Assembly: GCA_035771175.1 (NCBI GenBank)
Contig: CM069606.1
Location: forward strand, 34,936,816 to 35,000,815
Length of the DNA stretch: 64,000 nucleotides
Direction: 5' to 3'
Origin: Paratinospora sagittata
Taxonomy: Eukaryota; Streptophyta; Magnoliopsida; Ranunculales; Menispermaceae
Under the pieces are notes generated by a model. It saw only the letters and a program-made list of their open reading frames with translations. It did not search any database and was not told where the DNA came from. Of the stretch, positions 45,827 through 57,600 are shown piece by piece. Position 1 is the stretch's first letter. The number at the start of each line of letters is the position of its first letter. Position numbers and translations under genes: made by a program.

Positions 45827-48800
45827 ATGGCATCGTCATCGTCACCTCATGCAAGTTATCATCACTCCGAACCTGCAAAAATGGAGCAAATCATCACAGA
45901 ATTCTTCGCCAAGAGTCTCCACATAATTCTAGATTCTAGGGCTACACCTTGCGCTTCTTCGCGCAATTACAGCGGCGACCACGCCGCTGCATCTCCAACT
46001 TCATCTTCATCGTCTTCTTCCAGCGTCAGACCGAGAGATAAATGGTTCAATTTAGCCCTCCGAGAATGCCCTGCTGCCATGGAAAATCTTGATTTTTGGC
46101 GTCACAGCAATCTTGAACCCATGTTTGTTGATGTGGTTCTTGTTCAAAGACCCATGAATTATTGGAAATTATGGTTAGGGCAAGATGGGCAAGATGGGCA
46201 AGATGGGATTTTGTGTGAATCAAAGAGTCAGAGGATTGTAGAGAGATGGACAGTGCAATATGAGAGTAGGAAGAGTAGAGAATTTAGCTCAGGAGGGAGT
46301 AAGAGAAGTAGTTGTACTAGTTCTCATTCACTGTATAAGAAGTGCATTATACTTTTAAGGTCTCTGTATTTAACTGTTAGAATTTTGCCTGTTTACAAGC
46401 TGTTCCAAGAGCTTAATTCATCTGGGAAAATCAAAATGTTTAGTCTTGGTAATAGGGTTTCATCGTTTGTCGAACCGTTTACAGGGAGAGAGGAGGCGGA
46501 GATGAAGAAATTTGAGTTCACCCCTGTTGATACTACTTGTGGCAGGCTGTGTTTGTCTGTGTTGTATTACCCGACTCTTGACGACGTGAGGAATGAGCCT
46601 TTGACGCACTTGTCACAGCAAGTGATTGCTGATTATGTTGGGAGCCCTGCTACCAATCCACTTAAGAGGTTCCCTTCTCTTCCTGGGACTGGATTGGTGT
46701 CATTTGGTTCGCCTTCTCGGGCGCCGTTTCCTAGAGTACGAAGCTGTGGTTATGAATTGTATAGAGTGTCTGCGCCATCGGTTTCGTGTTCACCTTCACC
46801 CACAAATTTGAATTCCCATGGTTACTATTCTAATCAGAGTTCCTATTGCCATAGACAAGTGAGCGGACTGCATTATCCTTCAGAAACTTCACATTCGAGA
46901 AATGTGTCATTGGTTCATAAGAAGAACACAAGTTTTGATGAATACTGGCCACCACTTATGTTTTGTCCATCACCATCACCATCCCCACCCACCCATTTTC
47001 CTTCTAATAATTTGTCTACTAAGGCACTTTTACGCTCTGAAAGTGCTCCTGAGAGAGAGAGCATACCAAGAGCCAAGCTTGGTAGGAGCCCAGTTTTCAC
47101 TAACTGTAATATACCGCCATTGTCGCCTTCTCCAAAATGCAATAAGCCAGGTTGTTCTTCTCAGAGTCAGTTAGATAGGCCTTTTATGAGATTGGCAGAT
47201 ATGCAGCCTTGTGCGATAAATCATAAGGTATTGTGTTGGTAATTCTCTTCCTTCCAAATCCATGATGTTTGAAGGCTATTATTGACTTTTTGTCATTTTT
47301 CTTGTATCTCGTTTTAGACCAGCTCTTTTGGGAAAGATGAGATTGAAAATCTTTCTGGGGCAAAGTTATCGTCTAACAGTTCACCGAGGGGCTCTCTTTT
47401 CACAGATGATGATTCTGATTTCCCTTTTGCTTTTGGTGATGATGAAGATATCACGGATCCGCGCTTCAGGTACAGTTTTGGAATTACTGTTTATGGGGCC
47501 GTTTGCTATTGTCTTTACTTAAACCCTGCTAGATGTCATGATTCAAATAATTTAGAGTGGTACTTCAGGTTGCATATGTCTTTATGCTAATTTTTTTCGT
47601 TCGCCTTATGTGTTTATATGACCTTATTAACTTTATTCTACGGAGGGGGAATGTGAAATTTATTGGAGAATGCAACACAACGTACGCATTTTACTATTGG
47701 TTGATTGGTTGCGTAGCTGAGAAATTTGCTCTGTCCCACAGTTTCTTAAACCATGACACATGCACATGTTCAAATTAATGCACAATGTAGATATGCTTCA
47801 CTTTTTTTATTTTTTTGAGATACAATAATTCAGTTTCATATGTTCCATTCTTATTTTCTATTTAGTATATTGAACTATCATTCCTTATTTTCTTGCCTTT
47901 GTTACATTTACAAAAGAATAAGTAAAAAAATTTAGATTACAAGATCTCCCATGAACAAGTGATAGAAAACAAGTATTGGAAATTGACTCTATTTTGCAAT
48001 TCACATCATTTCCTCTAGCTGCTTTAGGACTTCAGTGATTATATTCTGGATGGAATTCAAGAAAGCATTTACCTTTTCTTATGTTTCTCAGTCAAATATG
48101 GAATGGGTTCTGTACCAACTGAGGCCCAATGTATAATAGGTGCTATTGTTGGTATCATTTCTATGATAATTAGTTAGAAAACAACTATTTTCTTTAAGAG
48201 TATTCAAGGTTTATCTCTCTTCCAATGATAGTGTTAACATCCTTGGGTGGGATCATTTTTAAAACTGTATACATAGGTTGTATAGACATTAATAGGGCTG
48301 AGTGACGGTTCAGGAATTTTATCTATGATTTTGTAGTCTTCTCTTGAGCTATTGAGGTATGTGGAAACCTAGCTTTTGGATTTGTGATATAACAATTAGT
48401 GAGGCCCTTTCTGTAGTTTATGTAAGATTAATGTTTTTAAACAACTGTATTGGGTCTTGACATTGGGTAAGAGATTTGAAGACCATTTTTATTGGGTCTT
48501 GACATTGGGTAAGTTAGGGGTGGCATTGGTTCGGTTTGGTTCAATTTACATTTTTTAACCGTAAAATATATTTTTTAAAATTAAAAAAAAAAAAAAAACA
48601 CATTGCAAATAATACAACATAATCAATGTTACCCGAAAAATTTATCCAAAACCTAAATTGTATAACCGCAATAAATAAATAAATCAACAATTCAAACCAA
48701 AGAAACGATGATTCGAGAGCCGACTTTGTGGGGGAATTAAAATGAAACAACATAAAAACATTGATTTGGGAACCAGTAGAAATTGGATATGAAATCAAAT

Positions 48801-51800
48801 TCAAAACCCTAAATTTATTTTTTGATTGCTCGAACTAAAGTGTGTGTCGAATCAAACTTACCAGAAAATTTGGAAAAGAAGGCAAGAGTGGGTTATGGGG
48901 TAGGGAAATTTGAAGAACAATCCCTAAAAATGAATTTAAATTTCAGTTATAGTTTCACAGGAAAATCAGCTCTAGGTGGCCAAATCACGTTGGAGAAGAA
49001 GATCGCCCCTTGCTAACTTGCTTCTGTTGAATAAATGTCAAACTCGAAAATCAAATATTAATACATTGCAGTTGCTAATATTTCTGCAGCGTAGCACTAC
49101 CACCTGCATTTAAATTTCCATGGAGTTACCATGGAAAGATGCTGGAAAGAACTTGTTTTGAAGTAATGGAACTCAAGATCCTATGCGCACGGGAGCACAT
49201 ACAAGAAGAACGACGATTTGGGGGTTGTAGATCAAATGATGACAAGATTAGAAGATAGAAGACAGATGAAAAGGGTATTCGGAATGGGCGGCTCGTTTAG
49301 CGTAGGAAGAAAGAATAATAGAAGCTGTGGGGGCGGCGTGAATGTGGCAAGGTTAATGTAAATTTACAATTTTAACCCCATAATCGGTTCAGTTCGGTTT
49401 ACCATCAATTTTCAAGACCTCAATCCGTAATCTGAACCGAACTAATCGGTTTTGAAAACTCCTAACCCGAAACTGAACTGCTTATAGCAAAAAAACCAAA
49501 CCGAACATTTGGGTAAGTAGATTTGAAGACCATTTGGGTACCAGTTATTTGCAAGAGTCAGCCAAAGGCTCTCATCACTGAAAGCTAGTTACCTATCTCA
49601 AGTTCCACCTTTTTAGTGTTTTGTTTACTTTAAGCATAGCTACTTTGCATCCACATTGTAGAAGAAGATTGACACATTGATCCATGGACATTGATCCATG
49701 GAACTTTACGTATGTTTAAGGCATCCACAAATATCATCTTATAGAATGGTGATCATATTCATCCCTAGGAATTTTGGCAAATTTCATAAAGCAGAATTCT
49801 TTCTTTTTATACAAGTTTAATTGTGTGCCCTTATATTTAGCTCCATGAGATGCTTTTTCATCCTTGCCACTCTCCTTTTCTTATTAAAATCTATTTGATT
49901 GATCCACAAGGAGAAAAGAATATAGATGGTTCATGGCAATAAGTTGCTTTTATTGCGTAAATATCGTAAATATTATGGAAATTTGGGTTGTGAGTTTAGG
50001 GGAAAATGATATTTTGTGGTTAACAAAATAATTTGATAAATTTTTAATTACTAAAAAAATGCTTGATAATTGGGATAAAAGTAATTTGATTATCAAATAT
50101 AAAAGTAAAGAGGACAGTTTGAGGTTTAGTGTATCAAATTGATAAGTCATATGATGAAACTGTGGGAATGAGTGATTAGAAAATCAATTAAGAGTTGAAA
50201 TCATGGTATCTGAAAATGAATTTAGATTTGTGCATTTTGAACTTGACCTATGAAATCCAGGTGACCAACAAAAGCAGCACTGTAGCAGTCCATCAAAATC
50301 CTTTGAGAGACCTTGAATCCCAGATGAAAATGCAATTGATTCATTGAGCACCTGATTCATCGAGCACCAAATTTGGAAGTAATGGAAGTATTTAAAGTAG
50401 TTGTCTACCTAACATCAACAAACGTTTTATCCTCCAATGTGCAATTATACTTGTTATGTAATCAACTGCCTAATGGAGGATGTGAGTCATAGAATTAAAG
50501 CAGGATGGGTTAAATAGAAGAGTGCTTCGAGAGTATTATAAGATTGAAGCATCCCATTAAAGTTGAAAGGAAAATTTTATAAAATCATTATTAGGCCGGC
50601 TATGCTCTATAGAATAGGGGCAAGAAAGAAACATGTGAATTAATTAAACGTAACTGAAATGCACATGTTAAGATGGGTATGTAATAAAACTTTAAAAGAT
50701 AGAATTAGAAATGGATATATTTGAGAAATGGTAGTAGTAGCTCCAATTGAAGATAAAATGAGAGAAAATCGACTAAGGTAGTTGGACATAACAGTTAGGA
50801 AGAGTGATCTAATAACAATCCACGGTAATGATAGAGGTAGAGGCAGACCTAAACTTACATGGGCAGAAACAATTAGGAAAGATATAATTATTTGTAATTT
50901 GAATGTCGACTTAGTCCTGGATAGAGCGGAGTGGAGGAAGCAAATTCATGTAGTTGACCCTATGTAGTGGGGAAAAGGCTTAGTTGAGTTGCGTATAGTA
51001 TGCAATCAACTGCTCATTCATTGTGGTTCTTTTCATGATCATGGTCTTTGAAACTTCATATGCTATCATGACCTAGAAATCCTGCAACTGAAGTTTTCAC
51101 TTGAGGAAAGGTAAAAAAACCAAGAACTTGCCTTAAGATTGCAACCTAGTGCCATCTATCATCCCAAAAATGTACCTTACCATAACCAACGGTGGGTTGG
51201 TTCAATGGTTGGGTGCAAGCGCACCTACCTTGAAGGTCTTCAGTTCGGGACACCTCCCACCACTTGTTTGCCAACAGAGTTCTTGAGTGTTTGTGGTCGT
51301 GCTCCAAAGGGATTTGGAAGGACTTAAGTCCTCGATACCTGCTGACCTCAAAAAAAAAAAAAAAAGTACCTTACCATGTCTTGCAACCTTATCTGGGTTC
51401 TTGGATTGCAAACATTCTGAGTACTTCTCTGATTGTTGTGTCAGTTGGTTGATCTAACCCCAAAGCTACCCCAAGTTTCTTTTCTTCATCTCTCCAATGT
51501 AATTCCCCCCAATTTGAGTTTGCAGTGATGACCATCATTCCTGAAAATGGGCATAACATCTTCCAAACAACTTATTTAGGGTTTGGTAACTCTACTTCTA
51601 CTTCAAAACCAACCTCTAATTGTAGTAGAGTTTTAAGTTCTACTAAAGTAAGCAAAGTTTTTTTTGCTTATTCTTGTAGAGGTTATACCCCTACTTCAGT
51701 TAGATGTTAAAAAAAAATTAAAAAATTATCTAAAAAAATTATTTTTTTGGTACCCTTACTTTTTTTTAGAGGTTGCAACTAGAGTTACCACACACCACCT

Positions 51801-52897
51801 TAGTGATGGACAAATCCTCTATTATCCGAAAATCGACTCTAACCACATCTTTTTATATTATTTTATTACTCTGAGGTGTATCCTGACATCCGCGACTGAT
51901 GGCCTTACAGAGTGTATCTGTAAGAGTACATCTCTTTCTCCAATATAGAAAGAGGACAATTTTTGCATTTGAGTGATTACAAATTCGTATGTTAGAACAT
52001 TTTCTCAGGAATTATGAAGAGTTCATCATCCAATCACCTTGCATCCTGAGAGAGTTTTAAATTCTTTTGGAAGATGTTTCGTAGATCCAATGGAAGCTCT
52101 TTCATTAACCTTTGCTGTCTAATTTTAATGGAATTATTATGCTGTGCTAATTAGAGTATAGCTGCAGCATCCAGTATTACATTGACTTCTTTAATAGTTA
52201 TCAAGTGATTCAACTGCCCAAATGATTTGAATCCTGGCTTTTAGTAATTTGTACTAGAGCCATGTAAATTCTGATATCTTTACGTTGCATATTTATACGG
52301 TTAAAGTAGTATCCCATTAGTTGATCCTGATGTTTGAAATCTTTATAATGCTATTGAAATATTTATATGGTAATGCAACATTTTCAAGTTTTACATAAAA
52401 AATACTGTATCTGAATTTTTTTATCTTCAAAAGTTGTTTGGCAAATATTCAACTCATCATTTACATACAAACTTGATTATTCCAGACTTGAATCCTTCGA
52501 CGGAAAAGGGCATCAATGTGAGCCTCTCAAGCCCGGAGGATTATTACCAATGAGAAGATCCCAAGATGCAGCGATAGGTGACCTTATACGCATGCTAAAG
52601 GCAGCTCCTCCACTCCAACAAGACTTCTCAAACTCTATCAAATTATCACAAGGCTGCAGGCAACCCGGCGTCTGTATCCAAAGGATCAAGAAGCGTGATG
52701 AGAGCCCAAACTCTGATGCGGGAGCATTTCAGAATACTGCATCGGATTCGGGCATCACACAATCTTGCGGGCTTCACATGTCGAAGACTACTGCAGAAGC
52801 TTTCGATGAGCTCCAGAATTACAGAACAATGAAAGAGTTGTTGCTAAGACAATGTGAGGGGAAGTCCAGTGAATCCCAGACATTAGAAAATGAATGA
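45827..52897 (+). CDS. ATG13: Autophagy-related protein 13 (HORMA domain)
   Basis: Join 45827-47227, 47318-47469, 52486-52897; 654 residues. ATG13 is the regulatory subunit of the ATG1 kinase complex, which starts autophagosome formation under control of TOR/SnRK1 signalling in the cytosol. A HORMA domain spans ~19-270 (QIITEFFAKSLHIILDSR, DKWFNLALRE, IVERWTVQYE, YKKCIILLRSLYLTVRILP, IADYVGSPATNP). A long Ser/Pro-rich disordered region follows, then an acidic patch (DDDSDFPFAFGDDED) and a conserved C-terminal block (RRSQDAAIGDLIRMLKAAPPL from ~541, and EAFDELQNYRTMKELLL). All three motifs are typical of plant ATG13. The start is the first ATG in this frame; both introns are GT-AG (90 and 5016 bp) and joining preserves frame. 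Unusual: a GQD triplet repeat at 119-127 inside the HORMA domain and a poly-Ser run at 59-66. The paralogue (a or b type) is not assigned. Confidence 0.95.
48515..49510. mobile_element. hAT-like element (~1 kb) in ATG13 intron 2
   Basis: The left end TAGGGGTGGCATTGGTTCGG is typical of hAT termini; the right side ends AACCAAACCGAACATTT, an inverted match to the GGTTCGGTTTGG part of the left end with the outermost bases lost. GGGTAAGT is duplicated at both flanks (48507-48514 and 49511-49518). A short open frame 48822-49016 has no recognisable domain; the interior could hold captured sequence. Confidence 0.7.
50470..50999 (+). pseudogene. 5'-truncated RTE-type LINE in ATG13 intron 2
   Basis: Plus-strand translation shows the end of an RTE-clade ORF: SHRIKAGW, KFYKIIIRPAMLYR, MLRWVCNKTLKDRIRN, VAPIEDKMRENRLR, GRGRPKLTWAETIRKD and LDRAEWRKQIHVVDP. 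Several stops interrupt it (for example TGA at 50729). It is flanked by a 14-bp target duplication with one mismatch, ATGTAATCAACTGC (50456-50469) and ATGCAATCAACTGC (51000-51013), and ends in a short TTG-type tail, as RTE elements do. Confidence 0.9.
51184..51365 (+). mobile_element. tRNA-derived SINE with perfect target duplication in ATG13 intron 2
   Basis: A 12-bp duplication GTACCTTACCAT flanks it exactly (51172-51183 and 51366-51377). The 5' part has an A-box-like TTGGTTCAATGGTTGGGTG and a B-box-like CTTCAGTTCGGGACAC, and the 3' end is an uninterrupted poly-A. The intact duplication and tail suggest a recent insertion. Confidence 0.93.
51378..52485. other. Remainder of ATG13 intron 2
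   Basis: No gene recognised. A short inverted pair around ACTTCTACTTCAAAACC (51593) and GTAGAGGTTATACCCC (51676) may be an old MITE remnant; the rest is AT-rich intron. Confidence 0.4.
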
Positions 52898-53144
52898 ATG
52901 AATCCAATGAAGAAGAAACTAACTACTGGCAGTGGGGACACCATTGGGTGTGTTGAGATGCTGAAGCCAATTGGGTCCTTTGTACATATAAATGCTGCTT
53001 GTTTTTTCTTCTTCAAGTGTTGATCTTAGTATAAAATGTATAGGAATATGCAAATAAGGCTACTGCCGTGACATTCATGTATAAAGCACTTACTTGTTGG
53101 CCCTTGTAATTGAATATAGAAAAGCAAAAAATTATGTTCTAAAT

Positions 53145-53706
53145 TAGGGATGATCATGGGTTGGGTTGGGTTGGGGTTAAAATTTAACCCAACCTAAACA
53201 GTTCGGGTTTAGTTTGGGTTAGGTCGGTTGATCGGGTTGGATTTAAGTCTCATATTTGATATATAATTTATTGATATAAGAATTTTAATTATTTATTTAT
53301 CGTTTAAATTTGTTAGTAATTTTTTTTCACTATTATTTTACAATGAATAGTCTGTTAATATTACATGTTAGTAGACAGTAATAATAATTTATAAAATAGT
53401 AACGCATAGATTGAGATTGTATATATTAATAGTATAGTAATGTGATATGTATATAAATATATATATATATATATTATAATATAAACTAAATTAGATAATA
53501 TTAGATAAGAATTATAAGATACATATAAATCTTAAAAAAATAACGGGTAAAGGGATATTTTAGGGTTTTAACATTTATTTCGGTTCGGGTCGATTTAATC
53601 GGGTTTTTAGGTGCTCAACTCGTGATTTAACCTAAATTGATCAGGTTGGATATTTTAGAACTCAACCTAACCCAATCCAAAAGGTTGAGGTTGATGGACA
53701 CCCTGA
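53145..53706. mobile_element. hAT-type MITE (562 bp) just downstream of ATG13
   Basis: The left end TAGGGATGATCATGGGTTGG and right end GGACACCCTGA form degenerate inverted termini, with subterminal GGGTTGGGTT/AACCCAATCC repeats. The octamer TTCTAAAT is duplicated exactly (53137-53144 and 53707-53714), fitting hAT. No coding frame. Confidence 0.9.
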
Positions 53707-53899
53707 TTCTAAATTGTGCTTTTTTTTTACTCTTCTAAAATCTTTGGTTTTAATTTTTCTTTTATTCTATCTATGAAATTATTTGGAGCTAGATAGATGC
53801 GAGTCCTGCACGCTGAAGACCCATTTCTTGTGTTTCAGAGCACCATCAGACTGATATATTTATTCATATTCCTAATCAAGGTTAATTGGTTGGCCTCAT

Positions 53900-54391
53900 T
53901 AGGAGTAGCAATGGTTCGGTTGGGTTGTTTTATGATTAGGTGGATATACTAAATTCAAAATCAAAAGTACATTAAGGTCATGTTTTATTAAACTAAATTT
54001 TACTGTCTAAATTTCGCCAATCAAACTAAATGGGACATAATTTTATTTTAGTTGAAAAAAAAGTTATATATATATTTATTAAATAATTAAACTAATTAAT
54101 AATGTAGGTGTACAAGAAATATATCTAATACTCATTAAATAAATTTTAAAAACACCCTTATAATATAAAATGATAATGTAAACAATTACGGCAATATGTA
54201 CATCATAATTATCTTAAGCTTTAAAAATTAAAATATAAACACTTTTACCATTAAAGTTAGTTTAGTATGCTTGAAATCAATTTTAAAAACATAAGAAGGT
54301 AAACTAAACCAATAGGATCATACTTTTCCCCAATTGTGCGGGTATGGGTATAGTTCGTTTCGTTGTTTGAACCAAACCATTCTCATCCCTA
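53900..54391. mobile_element. Second hAT-type MITE (492 bp) between ATG13 and mL15
   Basis: TAGGAGTAGCAATGGTTCGG at the left pairs with AACCAAACCATTCTCATCCCTA at the right (about 20 bp imperfect TIR). Flanking octamers GGCCTCAT and AGCCTCAC match at 6 of 8, both differences being transitions, as expected for an older insertion. Confidence 0.72.
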
Positions 54392-54634
54392 AGCCTCACT
54401 TAGATAACTTTGAATAGTTGTCCAACATCAAATATTTTTACTTAGAATCCAAAAGAAAACTAAAAATGAGAGAGAAGAAATGGTACAAACATTTAGTTCT
54501 TTCATTTGGTCAGTTCCAAAACTTCCTGATCCAAACATCCAAACAATTTGATACCAGAATAATTATTCATAAAAGGGGGAAAAACCAAAAGAGAAGAACA
54601 ATTTTTTTTTTAAAAGGAAAAAAATAGTCCCACT

Positions 54635-57600
54635 TTATGCTGTGGCAACTTTCTCTTCTGATGGAAATGGAATTGGTTTGGTAGGGGCAGGAAGGCGTCC
54701 AATGCTGTCGACCTTGTCCCGCTGCTTTGGTGGCGGCCTGGCTGCCTTTGGAAGTAATCTTCCCTTCTTTTCAAACCATTCTGGTTTCAACAGTGCCCGG
54801 AAGCCCAATTTGTTGTAATAAACTCTTCTGACTGACCCTCCTGCAGCTTCAACTGCTTCCTTTGCCCTAACTGTCACCCTTGATACCTGCATTCCATTCC
54901 ACACATACTTCTCATAATGACACTTGTATCTAGCATAAAACTGAAATAGGCAATCCTACACTGCAAGCGACTGTGAAGGAGCAGGCAGTTTATAACATAA
55001 CACCATTTTAGTTCTTTCGTTGAAAGTTGAAAGACATCTACTCATTCAGTTTTAAATTTTTAAGATTTAGAAGTATTCCTCTTACAATTTAGAATTTTGG
55101 CCTATTGGAATATTTGCTTGTCATTAATAGTAAAATAATACAATTAACTGTGATTCTTTGATAAATATATATTCCCCACAAGAATCCAAAAGTGAGATTT
55201 GGATGTATGAAAACAAGGAAACCTCTAAATCATGATTCAGATATATAATAAGATGGTTAAAATGAAGAAAAAAAAATTACCTCAAGATGAATGGGCCATT
55301 TAATCTGTTCTGCACCACGGCCCATCAGTCTTACTCCATCTTTTATTTGCTTCCCTATCGCCCCAGTATCCTATTACCACATAATATAAATCAAATCTCA
55401 AGCAAAATCCAGGATTCACATTTTAAATACCGAAGTGACATAAATGTCCAGCACCTTGAGACTTTTCATTGTAATCAATTCTGAAGAATCAATCTTCCCT
55501 GCATTTATCAGTTTTGCTATCTTGCCCAACCCTACAGGCTGCCATCAAGATAAGCAAGAGTTCATCAGAGAGGACTTCCAAATAGTTGTCAATTTCTCCC
55601 AGAAGTAATCTTAAAAACATAAAGATAAAAGCAAGTATAAACCGTATGCATAGGCTATGCACTCAAGTCAATATAATTTTTACTATTAAATTGAATGGAA
55701 ATAAATAGACGAGAAATATGCATTAGCTCAGAAATAAGACCAAGTCATAAAATGCACGTCCCTCAACAAACCAAGAAGATGATCTATTAACAATAGAACT
55801 TGAAGCACTTTCCTTTGTCCTTTTTTTTTTAACATTTACAATGAAATTGACCCACTGCTTGCATGTTATTTTGCACATAAATGTCCTGCCTAATTCACAA
55901 ATTCGCGAGAAGATATTGAACTTTTATATTTGAAAAATGTTTTGAAAGGGATCTCTAAAGTAGGTGGCACTTGATAGAATAATCCTCAATCACAATTTCT
56001 AGTATGAGTATTGCGTCCAACACAAAATTTGTGGTTGGTAGTAAAACATCGATTTTCCTGTTGAGACCCAAATCGATCTTCATAGATTTCTCGAGATACC
56101 TCCTTACGAAGTTTTGTTATAGCATCTATAACTGCCTCTGGTTTAGGCGGCCAACTTGACAAATAAACATTGATAGGAATTAGCTTATCATTCCTCGAAC
56201 AATACTATAAGAATCGGTAGTGAACGTCCCTCTTGTAATAGTACAGGCTCCCATAGCAATGACATATTTTGGTTCAAGCATTTGCTCATATAATGTCACT
56301 AAGGAAGGAGCCAGTTTCATTATTACTGTGCTAGCTGTTTAAATTAGGTCTACTAGAATTCACATGTAAAATCACACCCATTCCAACTTACTTATATGTA
56401 AGCACTTGCCATATATTCCAACGAGTACATGACCTCGAATACGCATATCCTTTAGTATACCAATTCGTGCCTAACACATGCGATAAATTTTGTAGTTAAT
56501 ATGCACTAAAGGTTTTCATGAAATGAGTTAGTTCTTTAGTTGGCGATGATACCTCTCGTCAGATCCTCCCTCTTCTTTAGTGTCTTCCAACTTTTGTTGT
56601 TCAAGAACAAAAACAACAAAAACTTCGCCTAGATCTTTTGAGTCCCAGCCTGGTTTTTCCCCACTAACCAATTACATTACAAACCCCGAAACCGCTATAT
56701 CCTCTCCCTAAAAGTCTCAATTGGCAATGGCTTAATTGGCGCTATATCACAATTCATTCATTCTTAGGCATAGTTGTTCACGAGACGTGGCATGGGACAT
56801 CTATCGGCAGCGAGAGTCTTACACCCAAGCAAGAGGTTAAACCAAAACCATTCATTCTGGTCCAATCCGAATGGATTTTTTTTATTTTTTAGAAGAAACA
56901 AAATACAATTATTGCTCCAAAGTAAGGTTCACCACAGGTAAAGAGCACAAGTCATGCTCTAAGTACTCTAGACACCTATAATCAGTATACATACCTAATA
57001 ACAAACCTCAACCATACCTATAATATGTTGAACAATTACACAACTAAAACAAGCATCTAGAGCAGCCCCTATTCCAATCCCCAAAAAAAAAAAAAAAAAA
57101 ACTGAAGCAAACTTCGAGCAAGCCAGCCAAGATGATGCCAACCATTTTGTGTTTTCCCATAATTCTAATACCTCCAATTTAGTGTCATGAAATACTCTTC
57201 TAATTTGCTCCAACCATATATTCCATAGAGAAGGCAAAGATAGCTGAAGGATACACATTTTTCTCCATGGAAGATAATTTGGAATCCTGCCATACACTAA
57301 AACAATCAACAATGAATTAATCCATTGTTCTATGCCCCTACTTCTTAGTTTAGTGAATTTTTTCCTACTCGGACCCGTCGTACCTCCTTTGACTACTCCT
57401 GAGATATGATGGAAACATTTTGTTATGGTGGAGAGTGGGGAGTGAAAATGCCAATGTAGCATCAGAATCTACTCAACTTATTAAGACAGACAACTAAGAA
57501 AGAAAGGCTCTGTGTTCTCCAAGTTGTTGATCTTAGTGTGCTAGCCACTGCTGTCGTATAGTTATAATGCTTTCTCTTTCTTAGCGCTCGGCCCCGTGAA

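Noticed and set aside
46902..47174. Alternative frame in ATG13 exon 1
   Set aside because: Overlaps the conserved ATG13 reading frame and gives His/Pro-rich nonsense.
52819..53016. Minus-strand frame at the ATG13 3' end
   Set aside because: No domain; overlaps ATG13 coding sequence and 3' UTR.
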